DNA from: Deinandra increscens subsp. villosa
Lineage: Eukaryota > Streptophyta > Magnoliopsida > Asterales > Asteraceae
Direction of reading: 5' to 3'
Assembly: GCA_039602395.1 (NCBI GenBank)
Contig: JBCNJP010000003.1
Coordinates: 68,421,917 to 68,485,916, forward strand
DNA length: 64,000 nucleotides
The notes under the pieces are model-generated. The model made no database searches. It was not told the origin of the DNA and saw only the letters and a list, made by a program, of their open reading frames with translations. Shown here piece after piece: positions 46,077 to 55,241 of the stretch. Both the position numbers and the translations under genes were made by a program. Each line of letters opens with the position of its first letter. The stretch's first letter is position 1.

Positions 46077-46974
46077 TGTGCCTGATTTTGTGTTATATGC
46101 TTTATCGAATGGTTTCATGAATTGCTTGAGTAAACCGTTAGTTAGGATTAAGAATCCTTTAGATCGTAACTGCCTTAGAAAAATGAACGCTAAACGTTAG
46201 AAATCGTCCGAAGATTAAAGATTGCAGCAGTAATGTTTACACTGAGGAAAGGGGAGCATTAATCGAGATTATACACAGAATGTCCAACTAGCTCATTGAA
46301 AGTAAGTGATAAATGGTCATAAATTATACTGACTTTGTTGTGGTTAGAATAGTAATGTCATCCTACACTAGGCTAGGACTAGTACACCTCTGGTTGTATC
46401 AAAGGTGTGGTAGATACGCCGCTGGTACATCTTATATATATACACCTGAGATACAACGAGAAGTGGACTAGAGTTAGTCTTGTGTAAGTAGATAGTACGG
46501 GCCACTGTGGAAAACAAATCGGTAGAATTTATGGATATAAATCACTTATTAGTAAGCAAGTGAGGGATTGTTGGAATTCAAGAATGAAGACCAATGCATG
46601 CAAGTGTAGATAAACGTTCAACGTACGCAAAGGGTAAAATGGAGCAGTAAAAGTCTCACAGAGACGCGTTCTTCCAAGGGGTTAGCTAATATATCGTCTG
46701 AAAGATCGTTGCAGTGTTGAAGCAAACGGGCCAGAAATGATATCTTTCGATAGAATCGTATTAGATGTCAGGTTATCGTACATAGAAATGCGTGTTGCGG
46801 TTCTAAATCGCAACTAGAGGAAAGGGTTAGGAACAGAATAGTTCCTTTAGCTAGAATGTTATGAATGCCTAGGTAAGATTCTTAAATCAACCTAGAAAAG
46901 AAAGGGGTAAGTTATGGATATCTCGCTGATGAGATATTCGTAAACGGAGCAGGTTTCGGGACGAAACCTTATTT
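46077..46974 (+). other. RE9 region between gag and polypurine tract, pol deleted
   Basis: Nine hundred bases with no Pol motif. Around 46408-46450 is a near-copy of an LTR segment (GATACGCCGCTGGTAC and flanks, compare 43317-43332). The end, GGTTTCGGGACGAAACC (46949-46965), is the usual 3' signature of Tekay-like elements. Pol has been lost cleanly. Confidence 0.7.
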
Positions 46975-46988
46975 AAGGGGGGTAGAGT
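46975..46988 (+). other. Polypurine tract of RE9
   Basis: AAGGGGGGTAGAGT directly before the LTR TG at 46989. Confidence 0.92.
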
Positions 46989-49375
46989 TGTAACATCCCA
47001 AAATTTGAAAATATGTGATTAATGTGGTTAATACACATGATATATGTGTTAGATAGCTAAACGTGTTAAAACGTTTGAAAAATGCATGTTTACCCATTAC
47101 CGGGTAATAAACTGATAAATAACTATATTGCATGAAGGATATATGTGTTAATTGATAACATGAGGAAGGGAAATGAAATTATATGTGTTTTATATCAAAG
47201 ATAATTGATATATATGATGTTAGCATGAAAAACGTAGCTAAACGTTTATATGATAGAAATAAATGATAACCGGGAGAAAATGCCTTTACGTAATTATGCG
47301 ATATTAAATACATGTGTAAAAGTATGTTGAATAACATGGATGCATGTGAAATATTCATTTGATGGATATATAGGTAGAAATACGTGTTTGGATAATTATA
47401 CGTATGAAAAATGCATGCTTAAATAATTAACAAGAAAGTAGAAGGGTAGAAAGTGTAAATTATGGAAATACACAAATATATATATGTATATATATTATTA
47501 TACATAACCCGAACCCTCGAGAATGTTAGAATAATGTTTATTAAAGTTATGGAACATAAAATGATAGCTACATCGAAAGATACGAAGGTAATAAGCCTAA
47601 AATGAAAGTTAAGGGACTAAAAGCGTCAATAAATGAAAGATATAAAACGTATGTATACGTATATCATCGAGCGTGTCCCGAGCCTTAAAAAGTATGAGAA
47701 ATATGTCCCATAATATTTTAGGGCATAAAATATTAAGAGAATAAAAGTTTAGGGGTTAAAAGTGCAATTAACTAAAAGATCAGGGGCTAAAAGTGTAAAA
47801 GTCAAAATCTGGCCGAACCAGTGGTGGCTCGCGTATCGCGCAGCCCCACACCTATCCGTACGCGATACGCGAAGGTCAGCAGTAGCAGCAGAAACATTGC
47901 AGGTCCGTTTTTGGCCACGACATCCAACTTGGAGCTCACGATTCGGCCGTATACGCGTCAATTTGGCTAGATTACTCACCTAGGCACGTGTAGGAAGGTT
48001 AGGCGCACCAGATTGAGTATAAATACGGGTTCAATTCATCCATTCCAACTCGCAATTCACCAATTCTTCATCTAAAAACCCTAGAACGAACCCAGACCTT
48101 CTTCTGCGAAATTCGAGCAATCGGTGAGGAATCAGAAGGCCATCTCCTGCAGTTCCACGTATTTAGGTATGCTCTACAATAGCCCCATGTTAATTTCAGT
48201 TAATATCATGTCTAGATTAAAGATCTAAAACTATGCAAAAATTAGGGTTCTTGAGCATAAATTGTCAAATTCGGGTGATCGGGTGGGAGTTAGGCTCTGA
48301 ATTTTTGTAGGTACTCTTAAAATGATGTTATATAAGAAAGCCCTAAGTTTATTTTACAATTGGTAAAGGTTTGGTATGGGTTTTGTAAACGGGTCAAAAT
48401 TAGGGTTTTCATGTCGTTGTTCTGCCCAAATCGAGTAAACGGTTTTGAATTAAGATTTGCCATTTTAAGGGATATTATAAAATGTTATAATAGATAATAC
48501 CCTAAGACGGTTTTGAATAAAAATGAGTTTTGCTATAGAAACGAGAAAAATGGGAAATTAGGGTTTCGGAATAAGGTTATTTAATATAAAATAATCCGGA
48601 GGGTATGGGGACTTGAATTTTGGTATGGTAACATGTTTATATATATAATAAACATATATGGGTTTAATATGGAGAAATAATAAAGTATTAAAGATACCGA
48701 GTTAATCGGATATTTAGAAGTTCGTGCGGACCGGAAGGGTAAACGCCTGTACTCTGGGGTTTCTGGCAAAAGCGGGGGTGTCGCCATCCCATCTGGGCAA
48801 TGGCATCCCAACACTGGGCGATCCCGGAGTGAGCGTTTACTTATAGGAATGCGCGTCTTCATATTATCATTAAAAGAAAGGGATAACTGCCTAAAGGGCA
48901 TTTTGGTCATTTTGACCTTTAAAAAGGGATAAACTTAATAATTGAACATTATTAAGATAATAAGATGTTAAAATAAACATAGGAAGTGTTTATTGTATAA
49001 AACCTTGCGTTAACGCCATACGATACGCAAATTAGGTTAAATCGGGAATCGTTGCGGAAGTTCCGTTCGTGTAACGAGTTAAAGACATAAGGTGAGTTCT
49101 ATGAGCCCACTCTTAAATGTTTTAAATGTTTTAAATGTTTTCGGGCTGATATACATACAAATGTTATAAAATGCATCTAAATGATTTATAACTGAAATGT
49201 TGCCTATCCGAATTATTGGAGTATTAAACTGTTGAATTACCTTTGAGTAAATATATATCAGATTGCTAAGGTGCTAATTGAATGTTATTTTATTGAATTG
49301 ATATATATACGTGGACTGTTATGGAAATGCATATACGTGAAATATCTTGAATTGATAAACTGTTGAAAGGCTTTT

Positions 49376-49420
<45 letters not shown>

Positions 49421-50634
49421 TAAATATATATATGGTATATTATGAAATCATTTGTACGTGTTATAACGTAAATATAATGACTGTGATATGATATGTGTTA
49501 TATTTGCTTCGAAATTAAATAGTCAAGTGATAAAGGGATTATTAGTAAACGTTATAGTGAATATGTATGATTATATGAGAACATGTGATACATTCGCTTT
49601 ATTATTATGTGGTGGATACGCCGCTGGTACTTCCTATATATAAACATAATAATATTAGTTACCCGGTATATCAGAAGTGTGGAGGATACGCCCTGTATAC
49701 ATACACCAACGGTAAATTGGGGGGTGTCCACGTGTTGCAGTATATGAAGACCTTATCACTGTTTACTAATAATCTTAAGTCACTTGGGTATTTAACTAGG
49801 GGCGGGTAGTCGTACAGGGAGAGTTATGAGGTAGTGTTGCTCAAGGGGATTGGAGACCACTACAAATAGAAAAGGGAAAAAGCTACTGTCCGTTACAGGG
49901 AATGCTCTAAAGGGGTAAACTCGGCAGCTAGCAAATAGGGGAAGGCGGTGCAACTGTCCGTTACAGGGAATGCTCTAGAAGGGTAAACTCGGCAGTTAGC
50001 AAATAGGGGAAAGCGGGGCGACTGGCCGTTATAGGGAATACCCTAAAGGGGTAAACTCGGCAGTCGGCAAGGATGGTTTCTCTGCTTATGTAGTAGCAGG
50101 GTTTACACTGGTAATAGTTGTTGGGATTATAGAAAAGGGATATTGGGATAAATGGTTTTATAGGGGGTGTTTCCTGTTAAGGAATATTACGTGTTGTATA
50201 ATTGTGATATATATTATACTTGATAAATGTTTGTGAAAAAGGGATCTTGCAGGTCCAAGGGTTTTAAACCTCATGCCGAGGTAAAGCTTTTAAAATATAG
50301 AACTCACCAGCGTAAGCTGACCTTTTCCAAAAATGTATGTATGTCAGGTCAGGGTGAGGCTTCGACTAGTTGTGAGAAGGCCCTAGTGATAAGGGATTAG
50401 ACGGGCAAGCTATCGGACGGAAGGAGAGTTCCTGGCAAGCTGGCATAGATATAGAAATAAAACGTAGTGACGTTAGTATTTCCTTATGTAAATTATCTCT
50501 TACTTTGTAGTACTTGGCAATTAAATAAAAGTTTAAAATTTCCGCTGCTTAGTTATCTCTGTTAATACCTTGTGTTCATGAGTAAATCCGATTAGTGACC
50601 CCTTCTGGAGCCAAGTCTGGAAGTGGGCGTCACA
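46989..50634 (+). repeat. 3' LTR of RE9 (3,646 bp)
   Basis: Nearly identical to 40695-44335. Differences seen: one extra A near the start, a small indel near 49275, the AT tract length, and G to A near 50126 and 50385. Followed by target duplication TTTAT (50635-50639). Confidence 0.95.
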
Positions 50635-51259
50635 TTTATTGATCAAAACGAACAATTACAACCAGTGTAAACACAAAGAATTGACACAGAGATTACACAC
50701 TCAGAAACACACACTTAAGATTTGCTCACACGCTCAGAACCCCTAAACACAAAGCTCAAACAACTATATATACCCGATCGGCCGAACTCCCTCCGAATCC
50801 CAGGTTCGGCCGGTCCGAACTTCAGGTTCGGACCAGGTTCGGCCAACCCTATATTGGCTTGAACTTGGTCTTCGTTCGATACTTCACACGACGCACATTT
50901 CAGGTATCAACAGTTGCAAGCCTCCTCCTCCGTTGCCGAAAGAAGGCCCTGATCAGTGAAACCCTGCGCCACATTGTCGGAGACAGTGGCGCTGGAGGGA
51001 AGGTTTTTCTTGCTCATCGTTAAAGGAACACTCAAAAAGTAGGGGGAGAAACTGACCTGTGGAAGATCGAAGGAGCTCTAGGGTTTCCGAAAAGAGTTGT
51101 GTGAAAATATGAAGAAGAGAGGGGGTTTTAAGGCTTAATATGCTGACGAGAACTCTGCCTAGGAATTTGGGCCGAACTAACTTCTCTCGGATTGTGATTA
51201 CTTAGCGATAAGATCAAAATTCAAATTCTTGATAGCTGGCTTGCATGCGCCATCCGTCA

Positions 51260-51275
51260 AAAATTTTGGGGCAAT
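51260..51275 (+). other. Polypurine tract region of RE7
   Basis: AAATTTTGGGGCAAT directly before the LTR TG at 51276, after the start of the antisense ORF promoter region. Same form as RE4. Confidence 0.75.
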
Positions 51276-51845
51276 TGTTGGTACCCGAATTTCAGGATAG
51301 GCCGAGCAGCTCGCAAACACTTTACTGTAAGGATCCTGAAACTTATTTCTAATTAACAATTATACCCTCTTTGTTTATTTTTGCAGATTATCTCCGATAT
51401 AATTCACGTGTCCTAAAGACCCGGTCAACTAACAAGAAACGTGGACCAGATGGACCTTAACAGCTAGTGAGAAGACGTGGAGTTAGTTGCTAGTTTTTAG
51501 GACTATTAGTTGCGATGTAATCTTTATATATTGAGCTCTAGGCTTACACACTACACACGATACTTGCTATCAGAATTCTCTGTAACACATAGAACTCAAG
51601 CTCACTTTATTTGTACTGGAACACTTACTGTATATATAAAAGTTTCAGGCAACAGGCACTTTAAGCCGGCTCCCGAGGTTTTTTGCTAGGCTCCTTGAGG
51701 ATACTCAAGGATTCCTGGATTTTTCCCTCGTTACATCCTCGTGTCGATCTCCAAATTTACATTTTCATCTCTATTTCCATCAAACACTCTACCTCACTTA
51801 CAAAGTTTGATCAACTAATTACTTAGGCAGTTTTTGACCAAAACA
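51276..51845 (+). repeat. 3' LTR of RE7 (570 bp)
   Basis: It pairs with 22902-23470, with around twenty differences by eye, many of them C/T or G/A. It ends GACCAAAACA before target duplication GTCGT. Confidence 0.93.
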
Positions 51846-52135
51846 GTCGTCGGTAATAACCAAGGAGTATGATTTCCCCCCTAACTCTTGATGTTCACTG
51901 GACCAAAAAGGTTGAGATGGAGTTGTTGAAGTATCATTGTTGTTCTACCCGGTGGCTTAGGCTTGTGAGACGTCTTGTGTTGTTTCCCCTTCAAACATGC
52001 AACACAGTTATCGATATGCATGAATTCCTTCTTCGGCAGACCGACAACGTGTTCCCCCCTAACAAGGCGATTCATGTTATGAAAGTTGACATTCCTCATT
52101 CACCTATACCATAAATTAGAGTCATCTTCCAATGA
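51846..52135 (-). pseudogene. RE5 pol: GAG-pre-integrase and integrase start
   Basis: On the minus strand from about 52120: a MRNVNFHNMNRLVRG stretch, then NCVACLKGKQHKTSHK, the zinc-finger region of Copia integrase (His/Cys ligands), then LHLNLFGPVNIKS. A TAG follows at once, and a frame change before the first catalytic Asp, which lies at the RE7 insertion point (DDYSRYSW completed at 22896). The 5' side ends near 52140 against RE10 sequence. Confidence 0.8.
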
Positions 52136-52248
52136 TCATTTAAGAGATGGACCTTGGCCAGATTGACCTAGGGCCTTCTTTTTGGGCGCTTTCTTTGTTG
52201 GAGGAGCAGTTGGAGCAGAAATAGTAGCAGGAGGAGTCGGTTGAGGAG

Positions 52249-52593
52249 CTAATACAGATCGTTAAACCACGACAGGCCTAGGTATGAAGGCGGGTCTTGG
52301 CTAGGAGTCCATGACCTCATAGGAACCGGGCTAGGAGCAGCCATCCTCACTTGCTGTTGAATATTTGGCCTGAAAGTACTGACATGCCCTCCCAAACCAT
52401 GTAGAACATATGGTGCTTGGTTGACTATCGGTCCGTCACTGCGCGTAGCTGAAGTTGAGGCATTAAACCCTGGAGCCGATGAAGTGACTCCACTTGTCGA
52501 AATACTGGTCCTTGGACCTGGTTGGGCAACTCCAGTTGTTGAAGCAGTTACAGCAGAAACCGAGACATTCGAGGTGTTCATTTGTGTCGACAT
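52249..52593 (-). pseudogene. RE10b gag N-terminus fragment
   Basis: An ATG at 52593, 78 bases after the primer site in sense, opens 114 codons rich in Ser, Thr, Pro and Val (MSTQMNTSNVSVSAV...). Its composition and position match the N-terminal part of RE7 Gag. It stops at a TAA (52251-52249), and the rest of the element is missing. Sequence at 52140-52248 belongs either to it or to RE5. Confidence 0.5.
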
Positions 52594-52670
52594 TTTTTTG
52601 ATAGATTTTAGTAAAAATCAAGTTTAGGACAAATCTGAAAAGAGTTTGACAAAAAAAATTGACACCAATT

Positions 52671-52688
52671 GCCCCACAGTGGGCGCCA
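52671..52688 (-). other. Primer binding site (tRNA-Lys type), RE10
   Basis: Sense TGGCGCCCACTGTGGGGC, three bases from the LTR end. It differs from the RE7 site at one position (C to T). Confidence 0.85.
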
Positions 52689-53249
52689 AATTGTTTTGGC
52701 TAAAAATTACTTAAGCAAAATTAGTAAGAATTGAACCAAATAAGATTGTGAGGTTTGGTGCCTAGGTTTAATATATGAAAACAGTTTGCAGAAATCCTGG
52801 GACAATAATTAAATTCCAGGGACAAAAGATAAAATCCTGGGTAATAATGTAAGTTAAATCAGGAAATTGGTCGATAATTTAGATAACACAAATGATACCT
52901 TAAATGGGAGTAAGAACACCGAGAATTTTACTAGGAAAAAGCCCTTAGCCCTTAGATGTCTCTAAGGCGCCGCCGGCATAAAAACCCCGGGTAGCGATAA
53001 CACACGCTACCAATTTATTGATCACGTAAATGTCTGAGTACAATGAGTTTGCAGAGAAATGAGTACGAGAATACAGTCGGTAAAGCTCGAGTGAGCTGAA
53101 AAATAAGTCTAAAGGTCCTATTTATACTCCTAGGTCTTCAACAACTTGTCCGATATTCCAGGGATCTTCTCCTCAACGTCTTTTTCAGTTAGTTGACCGA
53201 GTTTCCAGCTAACAACCTTTGACCACGTGCGAAATAAGTCTTCAGCTTC

Positions 53250-53606
53250 TGTAAAACCATGGAGCGACGGATCGATTGCTAATCAAGTGATAACAAGATG
53301 AAACGAGATCAAAAGTAAATACAAATGAGATTTGTATTGATGAAACCTTGAGAGCATACACACAGAAACACACACACAGAAATGTAGAATATGACTTGAA
53401 GATCTCTATCAGTTCTTAAGCTCTCAACACAAACTACTTATTTATAGGCAGCAGCTAACAAGCCAGCGTACCACATTGGTACGCTGTACCAACTGATCCG
53501 GCGGATCATGTGGTACGCCCAGTAGCCTAACAAGACTCACACAGTTGCTCTCATTACATAGATACAATACACGAGACACATCGTGGCATAGGAATATGCT
53601 CTAACA
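53250..53606 (-). repeat. 3' LTR of RE11 (357 bp)
   Basis: From TGTAAAACC to CTCTAACA; in sense it starts TGTTAGAGCATA, as RE3 does. It holds two adjacent palindromes: AGCGTACCA-CAT-TGGTACGCT (53465-53485) and GTACCA...GATCCG/CGGATC...TGGTAC (53486-53516). CTATAAATAA in sense near 53450 is the TATA candidate. Confidence 0.85.
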
Positions 53607-53617
53607 AACTCCCCCTT
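53607..53617 (-). other. Polypurine tract of RE11
   Basis: Sense AAGGGGGAGTT directly before the LTR. Two more tracts of the TAGGGGGAGAA type lie at about 54991 and 55038, just downstream of the Gag stop. Confidence 0.88.
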
Positions 53618-54427
53618 AACGTGTAGTGTATCTAGTCTAACTAAATCTCTAGTCTTCAATCTTCAACATTGCTGCATCAGATCTTCAACTTGAAATCTTG
53701 TCAGAAATAGAGCTTGCATGGCTGGATCTCTACTTGAAACATCTTTGATCATCAAGATCCACTTGAGAATGATCTAACAAACTCCCTCTTTACACCATGC
53801 TCGAGTCTTGACACACAGAACCTGCGACTTTAGAAGACAAAAAGTGCAGTTTTTCTTTGAATTATCAAAAATAATTTAATCTTGGTGCAAAACTTCTCTT
53901 TGAGAATCCAAGATATTGATTTTGAAATTTTGATTTTGTATCAAGTGTTGATCAATCGAAAACAGCTAAGAAATAAAATCTTTTTGGCTTTTAGAAACTT
54001 TAGATCAAAACATACCTAAAATCTTTTTGATTTCTCAAAGTTATACTAAAACACACCAAAAATCTTTTTGAATTTTACTAAAATGAAAATATAAAAGTAA
54101 TACAAAATTACACTCTATTTTTGGTCTTTTGCGAGAAAGATCACGACACGAGATCATATCAGACATAACGCATCTAGCACATTTCAATTTCGGTCTTAAT
54201 CAGCATGCAAGCCAAGATAATCGCAAATACAACATTTATGTTTATTTCAGCATGCACCAATCATTGTTTATCGTTTTCAGATATGCTTAAGGTAAAATTT
54301 TCATGCACTGATAACTCGGCTTCCACTCTATAAGAAATACTAGCAAATCATCATGTTTATCATATGGAAATAAATTTTCTTAGAGATATAATCATCCTTG
54401 ATGAGTCATGCAAAAATAAAGCAGAAC

Positions 54428-54670
54428 CCTAAACAAACAACAATCAGGTCGGCTTGTGAGCACGCAGAGAAAGTCCGATTGTTTAGGAAAATAAGAAATA
54501 TATTAATAAAGCAGAAATTATATAATCCAACAACAATCAGGTCGGTACTCCCGTACACGCAGAGAAAGTCCGATGAATTATACGAAACACCAAAGAAAAT
54601 AAAGCAGAACGTCAAACGAACACCAATCAGGTCGATCTTTCGATACGCAGAGAAAGGCCGATCGTTTGAC
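54428..54670 (-). other. Array of three structured-RNA units, RE11 3' UTR
   Basis: Unit 1: CCTAAACAA (54428-54436) and TTGTTTAGG (54479-54487), inner GCT-TGTG-AGC. Unit 2: TATAATCCA (54521-54529) and TGAATTATA (54574-54582), 8 of 9 pairs, inner GTAC-TCCC-GTAC. Unit 3: GTCAAACGA (54611-54619) and TCGTTTGAC (54662-54670), inner ATC-TTTC-GAT. All keep CAATCAGGTCG before and ACGCAGAGAAAG after the inner hairpin. Units 2 and 3 are the counterparts of RE8 units 2 and 3. Inner stem 3 is changed on both sides relative to RE8 (GTC/GAC to ATC/GAT). Confidence 0.8.
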
Positions 54671-55241
54671 AAAATAAAGAAAATCAAACAAGTTGAAATT
54701 TTTGCAAAATAAAAACATGCATTCATCAAGATATCTCTTTATTCTATTTTTGGAATCATCACACAGCATTCATCAAGAAGCAAATAACCAAAGATCATCA
54801 GGCAAGCTTTATGTTTATATCTTACTTGCAGATATCAGATTAGTCATGCACATTCACAGATTATGCAAGTACCTACAGCCTTTAGACTTAATCTATCCAT
54901 GGCAGATATCATATATGCTGACGTACTATCATTTCTCGCTTTTGTCGGATCAAATTTCTCAATTTTCCATTTTTTTTTTATTTTTCCAATTTCTCCCCCT
55001 AAAATTCAAACAAACACTATTTTTTGAATTTTCAATTTTCTCCCCCTAAAAATATGAACAAGAAAGAAAATTGATCGACCAACACTGACACTTTGCAGTT
55101 TTAGTTTTGGAAAAATCGGTTGAAAAAAAAACATTTGAAAATGATATGTCATTGAAACACTAAATTAGGCAAGTTCTTCACTATCAGCAACACACGCATG
55201 ACGGGTCTTATTGAAGAAACCTGCAGACACCAAATAAAACA

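Larger units (their letters stand above)
40695..50634 (+). mobile_element. RE9: GAG-only Ty3 (Tekay-like) retrotransposon with 3.6 kb LTRs
   Basis: LTRs are 40695-44335 and 46989-50634, with target duplication TTTAT, an iMet primer site (44339-44351) and a polypurine tract (46975-46988). The internal region is only 2,653 bp and encodes Gag alone. By eye the LTRs differ at about two substitutions and a few indels (including the AT repeat) over 3.64 kb, so it is very recent. It sits inside the LTR of RE8 and is the youngest layer of the nest. Confidence 0.95.
34760..50912 (-). mobile_element. RE8: GAG-only LTR retrotransposon with RE9 inserted
   Basis: LTRs are 34760-35110 and 40618-40694 plus 50635-50912 (split by RE9). 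The target duplication is GTTGC (34755-34759, 50913-50917). The primer site is at 40603-40615 and the polypurine tract at 35111-35124. The only gene is a 1,093-residue Gag-type protein. The 5' leader has twelve CCGAAC words, and the 1.7 kb 3' UTR has three structured units and several polypurine-like tracts. The LTRs differ by about two substitutions and one indel by eye, so it is young. It needs reverse transcriptase and integrase from another element. Confidence 0.95.
40618..50912 (-). repeat. 5' LTR of RE8, split by RE9
   Basis: LTR sequence occupies 40618-40694 and 50635-50912; the rest is RE9. TTTAT is duplicated at 40690-40694 and 50635-50639. Without RE9 it is about 350 bp and differs from 34760-35110 at CGATT/TGATT and ATGCT/ACGCT and by one missing T. 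RE9 has probably silenced the promoter in this LTR. Confidence 0.93.
33081..51017 (-). pseudogene. RE7 antisense ORF, spliced, split by RE8
   Basis: ATG at 51017 opens MSKKNLPSSATVSDNVA. The frame runs to the RE8 insertion at 50917 and resumes at 34759 in phase. The conserved domain continues at 34650-34290 (FLIGMTFPFPP, PIIWRILLSL, as in RE4). Exon 1 ends at a GT donor near 34280. Exon 2 begins after GCAG near 34203 and contains a TAG. Later exons hold a basic KKRK stretch (about 33800), a long coiled coil (33640-33440) and an acidic Lys/Glu-rich tail ending at TAG 33083-33081. Domain order and intron positions match RE4. The N-terminal fold is known as a 'putative gypsy-type transposase' domain; its role is not established. 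Confidence 0.75.
22902..51845 (+). mobile_element. RE7: complete Tat-type Ty3 retrotransposon carrying nested insertions
   Basis: LTRs are at 22902-23470 and 51276-51845, with target duplication GTCGT (22897-22901, 51846-51850). The primer site is tRNA-Lys type (23474-23491). Order: gag (23551-28065, with a hAT insertion), pol (28029-31787: protease, RT, RNase H, integrase), spacer, antisense ORF (51017 to 33081, split by RE8), polypurine tract. Without the hAT and RE8 the element would be about 10.5 kb. The LTRs differ at roughly twenty positions by eye, so it is clearly older than RE8 and RE9. It is inserted in the integrase of RE5. Confidence 0.93.
12811..52140 (-). mobile_element. RE5: decayed Copia element, host of RE6 and RE7
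   Basis: RE5 survives in three blocks on the minus strand: 51846 to about 52140 (start of integrase), 21945-22901 (integrase core to linker) and 12811-15611 (RT, RNase H and 3' UTR). RE7 split the integrase (TSD GTCGT at 22897-22901 and 51846-51850). RE6 split the linker before RT (TSD CAATA at 15607-15611 and 21945-21949). Joining the blocks restores co-linear Copia order INT-RT-RH. Its 5' part is lost at a junction with RE10 near 52140, and its 3' LTR is not seen because RE4 abuts its 3' UTR. It is the oldest layer of the nest. Confidence 0.8.
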
